A stretch of DNA of 27,901 nucleotides from Prolixibacteraceae bacterium (GTDB lineage: Bacteria; Bacteroidota; Bacteroidia; Bacteroidales; Prolixibacteraceae). The stretch lies in assembly GCA_017998095.1 (NCBI GenBank), contig JAGODU010000037.1:1-27901 (forward strand), in the 5' to 3' direction. Of the stretch, positions 7,651 through 15,210 are shown piece after piece. The notes beneath the pieces were generated by a model that did no database searches, was not told where the DNA came from, and saw only the letters and a list, made by a program, of their open reading frames with translations. Each line of letters starts with the position of its first letter. The first letter of the stretch is position 1. Position numbers and translations under genes: made by a program.

Positions 7651-8499
7651 ATGAAAAAATTGAAAAAAGTAGCAATACAAGGTGTAATTGGTTCATTCCA
7701 TGAAGATGCAGCCCAAAGATTCTTTGTAAATGAAAAGATAGAAATAATTGAATGCCGCACATTCAGAAAAGTATGCCAGTTAGTTGACACAGATCAGGCT
7801 GACTTTGCTGTCATGGCAATTGAAAATGCAATAGCAGGTAGTCTTCTTGAAAATTATGGGTTACTGCGTGATTATCATCTTAAGATTATTGGAGAAATAT
7901 TTCTTAAGATTCAAATGAATCTGATGGTATTGCCCGGCACTAAAAAGGAAGATATAAAAGAAATACATTCACATCCGATTGCATTAAAACAATGTTCTGA
8001 ATATATTGACGGTACATTTCCTGAAGCTTCACTGGATGATAATTTCGATACTGCTGGAGCAGCAAAAGAACTAGCAAAAAACAAGTTGAATTATGTTGCA
8101 ACTATCGGTAATGAAAGAACTGCCAAAATATATGGATTAGAAATTATTGATAAAGGGATAGAAACAAATAAAAGAAATTATACTCGTTTTCTTATTTTAT
8201 CTAAGCATAGTCAGGTACATGAAGAAGCCAATAAAGCCTCAATCTGTTTTGAAGTAGGCCATTTCTTTGGTTCACTGGCAAGAGTATTGAATATTTTTGC
8301 TGAAAATGAAATTAACTTAACAAAGATTCAATCAGTACCAATTATAGGTAAACCAGATGAGTATTCATTTCATGTTGACCTTGAATGGGAAAATATTGAT
8401 CAGTATGAACATGCCATTCATAAAGTATTGAAAAATGTCACAAGCCTAACTATACTTGGAGAATATGTCAGGGGTGAACGAAAGATTTATGATGTGTAA
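7651..8499 (+). CDS. pheA: Prephenate dehydratase
   Basis: This 282-residue enzyme is of the monofunctional size. The N-terminal catalytic part (about 6-185) contains AIENAIAGSLLENYGLL (56-72) and the conserved TRF motif (residues 178-180 in NYTRFLIL). A C-terminal ACT domain (about 196-275) binds phenylalanine for feedback inhibition in the family. Here the usual GAL loop is GSL (207-209) and the ESRP-type loop reads QSVP (227-230), so inhibition may differ. The reaction is prephenate to phenylpyruvate, water and CO2. It is the first gene after the Phe attenuator and lies 29 nt before the aminotransferase gene, so it heads an operon centred on phenylpyruvate. Confidence 0.93.
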   Translation: MKKLKKVAIQGVIGSFHEDAAQRFFVNEKIEIIECRTFRKVCQLVDTDQADFAVMAIENAIAGSLLENYGLLRDYHLKIIGEIFLKIQMNLMVLPGTKKEDIKEIHSHPIALKQCSEYIDGTFPEASLDDNFDTAGAAKELAKNKLNYVATIGNERTAKIYGLEIIDKGIETNKRNYTRFLILSKHSQVHEEANKASICFEVGHFFGSLARVLNIFAENEINLTKIQSVPIIGKPDEYSFHVDLEWENIDQYEHAIHKVLKNVTSLTILGEYVRGERKIYDV

Positions 8500-8528
8500 A
8501 TTTTAATTGAAGAAAGAAGATCTATAAA

Positions 8529-9842
8529 ATGATAATTAACACTGAGATTGTAAAATCAAAACTTAATAAGTTACACATAACAGATCTGAATAAAGCATCA
8601 ATAAGAGAGATAGTTCAGATCGTTGATATGATTGAAGCTGAAACCGGAGTTAAGTTTGTTCGGATGGAAATGGGTGTTCCAGGTCTTCCCCCTTCTAAAA
8701 TAGGAATTGAGGCTGAAATTAAAGCTCTAAGAAATGGAGTTGCATCTATATATCCTAATATTAACGGTATTCCTGAATTAAAGAAAGAAGCTTCACTTTT
8801 TATAAAGAATTTTATTAATGTAGATATTCTCCCTGAAAATATAGTGCCAACAACAGGTGCCATGCAGGGAACTTATGCTTTATTTCAAATTTCCTCTGGA
8901 AGCGATAAAACTAAAGACACTGCTCTTTTTATTGATCCTGGTTTTCCTGTTCAAAAACAACAATTTACAATGATTGGAAGTCAATTCGAGTCATTTGATG
9001 TTTATCACTTCAGGGGAGAAAAACTAAGAACAAAACTGGAGTCATATTTTTCAAAAGGTAACATTCATTCAGTAATTTACTCAAATCCAAATAATCCTAC
9101 CTGGGTTTGTCTGACCGAAGATGAATTGAAGATTATTGCAGAATGTGCCAATAAGTATGATGTTATTGTAATGGAGGATTTGGCATATCTGGGGATGGAT
9201 TTCAGAAAAGATCTTTCAATTCCCGGGAAACCACCTTATCAATCTTCTATTGCTAATTATACTGATAATTTTGTATTGATAATATCAGCATCAAAGATAT
9301 TTTCATACGCAGGACAAAGAATAGCTTTTTTGGCTATGTCTGAAAAGCTATATAATAGGGATTATCCGGATATTGAATCTCGTTTTCATATTCGAGGATT
9401 TGGGAATGCTGTCATATACAGAGCGTTATATTCAATGTCGTCAGGAGTAACCCACTCAACTCAATATGCAATGGCCGCAATGCTTAAAGCATCCAATGAA
9501 GGAACATTAAATTTTGTTTCCGATTTAAGGGATTATGGCGAAAAAGCAAAGAAAATGAAAGAGCTTTTCACATCAAACGGATTTAACATACTGTATGATA
9601 AAGATATTGATGAGTTAATTGCAGATGGTTTTTATTTTACCATATCTTATCCAAATATGAAAGCCGGAGAATTATTATTTGAATTGCTTCATTACGGAAT
9701 AAGTGCAATAACCTTATTGCTTACAGGGAGTTCAGTTGAAGGATTAAGAGCGTGTGTAGCTCCGGTAGACCGTAATCAATTTGACGATCTTGAATTGAGA
9801 CTTAAAAAATTCAATAACGATCATTATAATAAAAAAACTTAA
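8529..9842 (+). CDS. Class I/II aminotransferase, probably aromatic
   Basis: This 437-residue PLP enzyme shows SNPNNPT (185-191), the cofactor-contact segment EDLAY (D217, Y220), and the Schiff-base lysine K256 in SASKIFSYAGQR, with R264 nearby for phosphate binding. The fold is fold-type I. The position directly after pheA and the Phe attenuator points to phenylpyruvate/phenylalanine, perhaps also tyrosine, transamination with glutamate. In Bacteroidota an aminotransferase commonly follows pheA. Here the genes that usually come next in that cluster (DAHP synthase, prephenate dehydrogenase) are absent, replaced by a ferredoxin and an oxidoreductase. Substrate specificity is inferred from the operon. 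Confidence 0.88.
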   Translation: MIINTEIVKSKLNKLHITDLNKASIREIVQIVDMIEAETGVKFVRMEMGVPGLPPSKIGIEAEIKALRNGVASIYPNINGIPELKKEASLFIKNFINVDILPENIVPTTGAMQGTYALFQISSGSDKTKDTALFIDPGFPVQKQQFTMIGSQFESFDVYHFRGEKLRTKLESYFSKGNIHSVIYSNPNNPTWVCLTEDELKIIAECANKYDVIVMEDLAYLGMDFRKDLSIPGKPPYQSSIANYTDNFVLIISASKIFSYAGQRIAFLAMSEKLYNRDYPDIESRFHIRGFGNAVIYRALYSMSSGVTHSTQYAMAAMLKASNEGTLNFVSDLRDYGEKAKKMKELFTSNGFNILYDKDIDELIADGFYFTISYPNMKAGELLFELLHYGISAITLLLTGSSVEGLRACVAPVDRNQFDDLELRLKKFNNDHYNKKT

Positions 9843-9863
9843 TCAATAAAATACAATAAAATA

Positions 9864-10091
9864 ATGGCGAAAGCAAAAGGAGCAGTAGAAGTAGATAAAG
9901 AGCAATGCAAAGGGTGTAATCTTTGCGTAGTTGCATGTCCTCAAAATGTGTTAAGCCTTCATAAAGAGGTAAACAGTAAGGGGTATAATTATTCATACAT
10001 GTCAAATCCTGATGAATGTATAGGATGCAGTAATTGTGCAATGGTTTGTCCCGATAGTTGCATTACAGTATACAGAGTGATAATAAAATAG
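9864..10091 (+). CDS. 2[4Fe-4S] ferredoxin, delta subunit of the 2-oxoacid oxidoreductase
   Basis: Seventy-five residues carry two complete four-cysteine cluster motifs: C15, C18, C21, C25 (CKGCNLCVVACP) and C52, C55, C58, C62 (CIGCSNCAMVCP). An extra cysteine, C66, follows the second motif. It is encoded 39 nt before the alpha subunit gene, the usual place of the electron-transfer subunit of VOR/KOR-type enzymes. It should carry electrons between the TPP/Fe-S core and free ferredoxin. Name and role are firm at family level; a free ferredoxin is less likely given the tight gene cluster. Confidence 0.9.
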   Translation: MAKAKGAVEVDKEQCKGCNLCVVACPQNVLSLHKEVNSKGYNYSYMSNPDECIGCSNCAMVCPDSCITVYRVIIK

Positions 10092-10130
10092 TCAGGTCAA
10101 TAAAATAATAAAAATAAAATCATCCATAAT

Positions 10131-11219
10131 ATGGGAGACTTACGTTTAATGAAAGGAAATGAGGTTATCGCAGAAGCAGCAATAAGATGTGGTTGTGATG
10201 CGTATTTTGGTTATCCGATAACTCCTCAATCCGAAGTGATGGAAACATTAATGGCCAGATGTCCCTGGGAAGAAACAGGAATGGTAGTACTTCAGGCAGA
10301 AAGTGAAGTAGCATCAGTAAATATGCTTTATGGTGCAGCCTCATCAGGTAAAAAAGTAATGACATCCTCATCAAGCCCCGGTATAAGTTTAATGTCTGAA
10401 GGGATATCCTATCTTGCAGGAGCAGAACTTCCTGCTGTAATTGTAAATGTTCAGAGAGGTGGTCCGGGTTTAGGAACAATTCAACCTTCACAAGCTGATT
10501 ATTTTCAGGCAACAAAGGGAGGAGGACATGGTGATTTCCACTTACTGGTACTTGCCCCGGCCTCTGTTCAGGAAATGAATGATTTTGTTGATTTAGGATT
10601 CAATCTTGCATTCAAATACAGAAATCCGGTTTTGATCTTAACAGATGGAGTAATTGGCCAGATGATGGAAAAAGTTGAGCTAAGTGAATATAAACCACGC
10701 TGGACTGATGAGCAGATAGAAGAGCTTAACGGAAGCTGGGCTGCAACAGGTAAAAAGAAAAATAGGGAAAGATACATTAAAACATCTCTGGAATTGGTAG
10801 CCGAAAAGCAGGAAAAATTCAATGAAAAGCTTCAGGCAAAATATAAAAGGATGGCAAATGAAGATGTAAGATATGAAATGGTTCAATGCGATGATGCTGA
10901 ATACATTATTGTGGCATTTGGGGTTTCTGCAAGGCTAAGTTTAAAAGCTATTGATATTTTAAGAGAAAAGGGCATTAAAGTTGGATTGCTCAGACCAATT
11001 ACATTATTCCCTTTCCCGAATAAAATAATAGCTGAACTTGCTGACCGGGTTAAAGGGTTCTTCTCTGTTGAAATGAATTCAGGTCAGATGTTTGAAGATC
11101 TTAAGCTTTCAGTTAACGGCAAAACTAATGTATATCACTTCGGACGTATGGGAGGTGTAATTGCAAATCCGGCAGAAATAGTTGAAGCAATTGAATCAAA
11201 AATAATTGGAGGAAAATAA
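10131..11219 (+). CDS. 2-oxoacid:ferredoxin oxidoreductase, alpha subunit
   Basis: This 362-residue protein has the pyruvate-synthase-like N-terminal domain (start MGDLRLMKGNEVIAEAAIRC, then GYPITPQSEVME) and the second domain with IIVAFGVSARLSLKAIDILR and the GLLRPITLFPFP motif. This is the VorB/KorA type, which lacks a fused gamma domain. The enzyme interconverts a 2-oxoacid + CoA + oxidised ferredoxin with acyl-CoA + CO2 + reduced ferredoxin. Sequence-based naming would suggest 2-oxoisovalerate, but the operon starts with pheA and a Phe attenuator and lies after paaK, so phenylpyruvate or another aryl-pyruvate is my inference. Confidence 0.92.
   Translation: MGDLRLMKGNEVIAEAAIRCGCDAYFGYPITPQSEVMETLMARCPWEETGMVVLQAESEVASVNMLYGAASSGKKVMTSSSSPGISLMSEGISYLAGAELPAVIVNVQRGGPGLGTIQPSQADYFQATKGGGHGDFHLLVLAPASVQEMNDFVDLGFNLAFKYRNPVLILTDGVIGQMMEKVELSEYKPRWTDEQIEELNGSWAATGKKKNRERYIKTSLELVAEKQEKFNEKLQAKYKRMANEDVRYEMVQCDDAEYIIVAFGVSARLSLKAIDILREKGIKVGLLRPITLFPFPNKIIAELADRVKGFFSVEMNSGQMFEDLKLSVNGKTNVYHFGRMGGVIANPAEIVEAIESKIIGGK
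11208..11212 (+). promoter_or_regulatory. Ribosome-binding site deciding the beta-subunit start
   Basis: GGAGG lies inside the last codons of the alpha subunit gene, 11 nt before the ATG at 11224. It supports 11224 as the beta start rather than an in-frame non-ATG codon at 11206, and it implies coupled translation. Confidence 0.65.
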
Positions 11220-11223
11220 AATT

Positions 11224-12036
11224 ATGGAATTACAATTACAAGATATAATAAAACCTGAGAACAAGGTTTATGGCAAATCGAAAATACTGACTGACAATCC
11301 TATGCATTATTGCTATGGATGCAGCCATGGTGTTGTTCATAAACTAATAGCTGAAGTTATTGAAGAAATGGGAATTCAGGAAGAAACTATTGGCATATCT
11401 CCTGTAGGATGTTCAGTAATGATGTATAACTATCTTCATATAGATTGGCTACAGGCTGCCCATGGTCGTGCACCGGCATTAGCAACAGGTTATAAGCGGA
11501 CAAATCCAAAGAAATATGTTTTCACTTATCAGGGTGATGGCGATTTAGCGGCAATTGGAACAGCTGAAACCATGCATGCTGTTAACCGGGGCGAAAATAT
11601 TGTAATGATTTTTATCAACAATGCCATATATGGAATGACAGGAGGACAGATGGCTCCAACAACAATGGTTGGACAAGTAACTGCAACAACTCCTTACGGC
11701 AGGGATATTGACAGAAATGGTTATCCATTAAAAATAACTGAATTACTGGCTCAGTTACCCGGAGCTGCTTATGTTACAAGACAAAGTGTTCATACACCTG
11801 CTAATGTTCGTAAATGCAAAAAGGCAATACGAAAGGCATTCGAAAATTCTGCTAAAAACATTGGAACTTCATTTATTGAAGTAGTTTCAACTTGTAACTC
11901 CGGATGGAAAATAGATCCTGTTGAATCAAATAAATGGATGGAAGAGAATATGTTTCCGTTCTATCCACTTGGAGATTTGAAAGACAGTGAACGTGACAAT
12001 GCAGATAAATATCAGGTTCAAAAACTTAAAAAGTAA
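11224..12036 (+). CDS. 2-oxoacid:ferredoxin oxidoreductase, beta (TPP) subunit
   Basis: With the ATG at 11224 the protein has 270 residues. It contains MHYCYGCSHG (28-36), in which cysteines contribute to a cluster site in this family. The TPP/magnesium motif is GDGD (104-107) with the following NN at 132-133 and AIYGMTGGQ. CYGCSHG followed by AAHGRAPALATGYKR is the VOR-type pattern. It forms the catalytic core with the alpha subunit. Its start is 4 nt after the alpha stop codon, and the gamma gene follows after 5 nt. Confidence 0.92.
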   Translation: MELQLQDIIKPENKVYGKSKILTDNPMHYCYGCSHGVVHKLIAEVIEEMGIQEETIGISPVGCSVMMYNYLHIDWLQAAHGRAPALATGYKRTNPKKYVFTYQGDGDLAAIGTAETMHAVNRGENIVMIFINNAIYGMTGGQMAPTTMVGQVTATTPYGRDIDRNGYPLKITELLAQLPGAAYVTRQSVHTPANVRKCKKAIRKAFENSAKNIGTSFIEVVSTCNSGWKIDPVESNKWMEENMFPFYPLGDLKDSERDNADKYQVQKLKK

Positions 12037-12041
12037 AAAAG

Positions 12042-12587
12042 ATGACTGAAGAAATAATAATAGCAGGGTTCGGCGGACAAGGGGTTTTATCAATGGGTAA
12101 AATTCTTGCATACTCAGGTATAATGCAGGATCATGAAGTTTCATGGTTTCCTTCTTACGGACCGGAAATGAGAGGCGGAACAGCAAATGTCACAATCATC
12201 ATAAGTGACGAAAGAATATCATCCCCGATTTTGAATCAATACGATACAGCAATAATTTTAAATCAGCAATCGCTTGATAAATTTGAAAGTAAAGTTAAGC
12301 CAGGGGGAACTTTATTATTAGACCCAAATGGAATAATTAGGGAACCCTCAAGAACCGATATTAAAATTTATAAGATCGATGCAACAAGAATTGCTGCTGA
12401 AAGAAATCAAACAAAAATCTTTAATATGATTGTACTTGGTGCTTTTCTTAAAGTAAAGCCAATCGTTAAAAAAGACAATGTTAAAAAAGGATTGGAGAAA
12501 TCACTGCCAGAAAGACATCATAAATTAATTCCTATGAATCTTGAAGCTATAGAAATTGGAGAAAAAGAAGTTGTGGCTATCAGCTGA
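12042..12587 (+). CDS. 2-oxoacid:ferredoxin oxidoreductase, gamma subunit
   Basis: These 181 residues match the gamma (POR/KOR gamma) family. The N-terminal glycine-rich motif is IIIAGFGGQGVLSMGKILAY, followed by SWFPSYGPEMRGGTANVTII. In this family the GFGGQG loop and the MRGGT segment are structural and help bind CoA. It is the last gene of the operon; a strong terminator follows 21 nt after the stop. With the delta, alpha and beta genes before it, all four subunits of a complete enzyme are present in the order delta-alpha-beta-gamma. Confidence 0.92.
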   Translation: MTEEIIIAGFGGQGVLSMGKILAYSGIMQDHEVSWFPSYGPEMRGGTANVTIIISDERISSPILNQYDTAIILNQQSLDKFESKVKPGGTLLLDPNGIIREPSRTDIKIYKIDATRIAAERNQTKIFNMIVLGAFLKVKPIVKKDNVKKGLEKSLPERHHKLIPMNLEAIEIGEKEVVAIS

Positions 12588-12608
12588 AAAAATAGTTATA
12601 AATAATTT

Positions 12609-12636
12609 AAGGGCGAACAATGATTCGCCCTTTTTT
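12609..12636 (+). terminator. Intrinsic terminator of the pheA-oxidoreductase operon
   Basis: AAGGGCGAA (12609-12617) pairs with TTCGCCCTT (12624-12632) around a six-base loop, and the T run continues to 12636. It is one of the two strongest terminators in the window and marks the end of the operon that begins at the Phe leader. Confidence 0.9.
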
Positions 12637-12683
12637 ATTATCAGTAAATCAAAATAACCCTATATAATTGCATACTATGTTGA

Positions 12684-12712
12684 TTCAATTAAAATTATTA
12701 TTTTTAATTGAA
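12684..12712. repeat. 11-bp inverted repeat upstream of the PrsW-like gene
   Basis: TTCAATTAAAA (12684-12694) is perfectly complementary to TTTTAATTGAA (12702-12712), with a seven-base spacer and a T-rich stretch after it. It could be a second, weak terminator or an operator in the promoter region of the gene at 12737. The sequence is all A/T except one pair, so chance is possible. Confidence 0.4.
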
Positions 12713-12736
12713 ATTTTTTAATAATCTCTTACCTAT

Positions 12737-13723
12737 ATGCAATACCTGATTAGTTTGATACCTGTTTTGCTTTTTTTAATGCTTCTATATTTTCTTGACA
12801 GCTACAAATTAGTACGATTCAAAACACTATCAGTTGCATTTATTTCAGGAGCATTAATTGCAGTTTCTGCTTATTTTATAAATACCTGGTTTATTAATCA
12901 CTCCAATTTAAGTTTTGATAAATATTCAAGGTTCTTTTCGCCTGTTCTGGAAGAAATCCTTAAAGCTTTAATAATAATATTTTTAATCCAAAAGAAAAAA
13001 ATTGGCTTTCTCATTGATGCTGGAATATATGGATTTTCTATTGGAGCAGGATTTGCTGTTCTTGAAAACTTGTATTATCTGAATACATTACAAGATAACA
13101 GCATTGGAATTTGGATAGTAAGAGGTCTTGGCACCTCAATAATGCACTGCGGAGCAACTGCTTTATTTGCCATTTTATCAATCGGTGCTCTAAATCTGGA
13201 AAAAAATAAAATCACAGGAATTATTCCTGGTATAACAATCGCTATTGCCACACACTCCGTCTTTAATAATTTTTATATACAACCATATATCCAGACTTTA
13301 GTAATAATTATATTGATCCCGTTACTTCTTATAATTATTTTCAAGTATAACGAGACTCAACTTAAAAAATGGTTAGAGATAGAATTCTTCAATGAAGCTG
13401 AATTATTAAATTCAATGAAAAAAGGGGTATTTTCTCAATCTAAATCAGGAAAATATCTTGCATCATTGAAAGAACATTTCTCATCAGAGATTATTGTTGA
13501 TATGTACTGTTATATCTCGGTATATTTAGAACTATCAATTAAATCAAAGAGAAATCTTTTACTGGCAGAATGTGAATTACCTATTGTAAAAGAATCGGAT
13601 ATTGATTCGAAACTTAAGGAATTCCATCAGTTAAGGAAGATTATAGGAAAATCAGGTGAATTAGCCCTGTCTCCTTTAATTAAACTAAGCAATCGGGATT
13701 TATGGAAATTATCTAATTTTTAA
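12737..13723 (+). CDS. PrsW-like intramembrane metalloprotease
   Basis: This 328-residue protein has about eight membrane segments in residues 1-205 and a soluble C-terminal part (about 206-328). The conserved residues of the PrsW family are visible: EE at 72-73 with K76 (LEEILKAL), E110 in GFAVLENL, H137 in IMHCGATA, and H173/N177 in THSVFNNF. In Bacillus, PrsW makes the first cut in an anti-sigma factor. Here an ECF sigma factor and a membrane-anchored anti-sigma factor follow 106 nt downstream, which fits that role. The C-terminal extension has no motif I recognise. The family call is strong; the substrate is inferred. Confidence 0.85.
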   Translation: MQYLISLIPVLLFLMLLYFLDSYKLVRFKTLSVAFISGALIAVSAYFINTWFINHSNLSFDKYSRFFSPVLEEILKALIIIFLIQKKKIGFLIDAGIYGFSIGAGFAVLENLYYLNTLQDNSIGIWIVRGLGTSIMHCGATALFAILSIGALNLEKNKITGIIPGITIAIATHSVFNNFYIQPYIQTLVIIILIPLLLIIIFKYNETQLKKWLEIEFFNEAELLNSMKKGVFSQSKSGKYLASLKEHFSSEIIVDMYCYISVYLELSIKSKRNLLLAECELPIVKESDIDSKLKEFHQLRKIIGKSGELALSPLIKLSNRDLWKLSNF

Positions 13724-13740
13724 AATAGTGTGAACATTTT

Positions 13741-13770
13741 ACCAACTTTTTAAATAGTTGAATATACTTA
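13741..13770 (+). promoter_or_regulatory. Possible ECF-sigma-dependent promoter of the sigma gene
   Basis: ACCAACTTTT (13741-13750) is followed after 13 nt by ATACTTA (13764-13770), about 60 nt before the sigma-factor ATG. The same two elements with a 12-nt spacer occur before the gene at 15211. Sharing of a motif between a sigma gene and a neighbouring target is the usual sign of autoregulation. CAACT and AGTTG in this copy also form a small inverted repeat. Confidence 0.42.
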
Positions 13771-13829
13771 TGAAAACAAAAGTTCATAGAAATAGTGTTC
13801 ACCGGGGTGTTAAAATGCAAAACTGAAAA

Positions 13830-14384
13830 ATGGGAAACGAACAAGATATCATTAATAAAATTATTGCAGGGGAAACATCGCAATATAAATTACTGATAGA
13901 CAAATATCAGAACCCTATTTACAGGATTATTTTGAAGATTACTTGTGATCAAGATGACGCTCTGGAGATTACTCAGGATGTTTTTATTAAAGCATTTGAA
14001 TCATTACATCAATATAAAGCTGAATATAAATTTTTTAGTTGGGTATATAAAATTGCAATAAATAATGCTTTGCAGTTTATAAAAAAGAAAACTAAGAAAA
14101 TAAGATTAGATGATATTAAGGAAAGATTAAAAGGTATTCCAATTGAAGAAACAGAAGAAAAAGAAGAACGTTATAAGATATTAGATAAAACAATAAATGA
14201 ACTTAAGAACAATTACAAAGAAGTAATTATTTTAAAATATTATACTGATTTATCATATGCGGAAATTTCAGAAACATTAAATATTCCTGAGAAAACTGTA
14301 AAGTCCAGGCTGTTTGATGCCAGAAATTTAATAAAACAAAAATTGGCAGAAACAGAATATTTTAAATACTATAACAACTTTTAA
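13830..14384 (+). CDS. ECF-type RNA polymerase sigma factor
   Basis: This 184-residue protein has sigma region 2 at about residues 18-85 (LLIDKYQNPIYRIILKITCD, then ALEITQDVFIKAFESL and FFSWVYKIAINNALQF). Region 4 is at about 117-175, with the helix-turn-helix LSYAEISETLNIPEKTVKSR. There is no region 1 or 3, as in ECF (RpoE/SigW-like) factors. The anti-sigma gene follows after 11 nt. It should direct transcription of an envelope-related regulon, likely including the genes downstream. The signal it answers to is unknown. Confidence 0.92.
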   Translation: MGNEQDIINKIIAGETSQYKLLIDKYQNPIYRIILKITCDQDDALEITQDVFIKAFESLHQYKAEYKFFSWVYKIAINNALQFIKKKTKKIRLDDIKERLKGIPIEETEEKEERYKILDKTINELKNNYKEVIILKYYTDLSYAEISETLNIPEKTVKSRLFDARNLIKQKLAETEYFKYYNNF

Positions 14385-14395
14385 TTCAAGGCATA

Positions 14396-15127
14396 ATGAA
14401 AAAGCTTGAAACAAAAGACATATTATTAATTCAAAAAAAAATAGATGGTGATCTTTCTTCAAAAGAAGAAGAGAAGTTTAATAATATTATAGAAACATCA
14501 AACGAAGCAAAAAAATATTATAAACAATTGCTAAGCATCCATTTGTCACTTAATGAAGATTCTGATAAAATTAAAAAAATAAATATCACTGATAATGTTT
14601 TTTCAAAAATTGAAAACAAAAGAGTAAAAAACAAAAATCAGGGATTAATATTTTATATCTCCAATCATAGAAGACAAATACTTTCTTATGCTGCTATATT
14701 AATTATAGGAATATTTACAGGTTTTATCGCTGATCAAATAGCAGGAGGAAACGATATACCTGAATCCAAAGAAGTAACAGGAACAATTATTAAAAATTCA
14801 GATAATATATTCAAATTTAAGGAGGAAGGAATAGAAATCTTAGCTCAACGATTTGATTCAGAGAAAATAAAAATGTATACTATTTCAGTTAATACAATGG
14901 ATAGCATTTTTATTCAAATTGAAAATAACTCTAAAATTTTATCAAAAGAAAATGTAGAAATCATTTTTTCCAATGGAGAATTTAGTAGTATAGAATCTTC
15001 AAAAGAAAAGCTAAGTTATTTATGTAAGGGTGAAGTCATATTACAAATAATTGGATCTGAAGATTTATTGAATTCCAAGATACTGTTTCTAAAAGAAGGC
15101 AGAAGAATTTATAAAATAGAAGAGTAA
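14396..15127 (+). CDS. Membrane-anchored anti-sigma factor
   Basis: This 243-residue protein has a cytoplasmic N-terminal part beginning DILLIQKKIDGDLSSKEEEK, the short helical pattern common to anti-sigma domains. No zinc-binding HxxxCxxC is present. A single membrane segment lies at about residues 95-117 (ILSYAAILIIGIFTGF), followed by an extracytoplasmic part of about 125 residues without recognised motifs. The start is 11 nt after the ECF sigma stop codon, the usual arrangement. Such proteins hold the sigma factor at the membrane until cleaved; a PrsW-like protease is encoded just upstream. Function is inferred from layout and position, since the sequence itself is poorly conserved. Confidence 0.75.
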   Translation: MKKLETKDILLIQKKIDGDLSSKEEEKFNNIIETSNEAKKYYKQLLSIHLSLNEDSDKIKKINITDNVFSKIENKRVKNKNQGLIFYISNHRRQILSYAAILIIGIFTGFIADQIAGGNDIPESKEVTGTIIKNSDNIFKFKEEGIEILAQRFDSEKIKMYTISVNTMDSIFIQIENNSKILSKENVEIIFSNGEFSSIESSKEKLSYLCKGEVILQIIGSEDLLNSKILFLKEGRRIYKIEE

Positions 15128-15152
15128 AAAGTAAATAAACTGAGAAAAAATG

Positions 15153-15181
15153 ACCAACTTTTCGTAATTTACGAATACTTA
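15153..15181 (+). promoter_or_regulatory. Second copy of the putative ECF-sigma promoter
   Basis: ACCAACTTTT (15153-15162) is followed after 12 nt by ATACTTA (15175-15181), about 30 nt before the ATG at 15211. The first element is identical to that before the sigma gene. Within the spacer lies the palindrome TTCGTAATTTACGAA (15161-15175), which might be an operator. Confidence 0.42.
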
Positions 15182-15210
15182 GATAAAATGACATTTAAAT
15201 TTATAAAATC

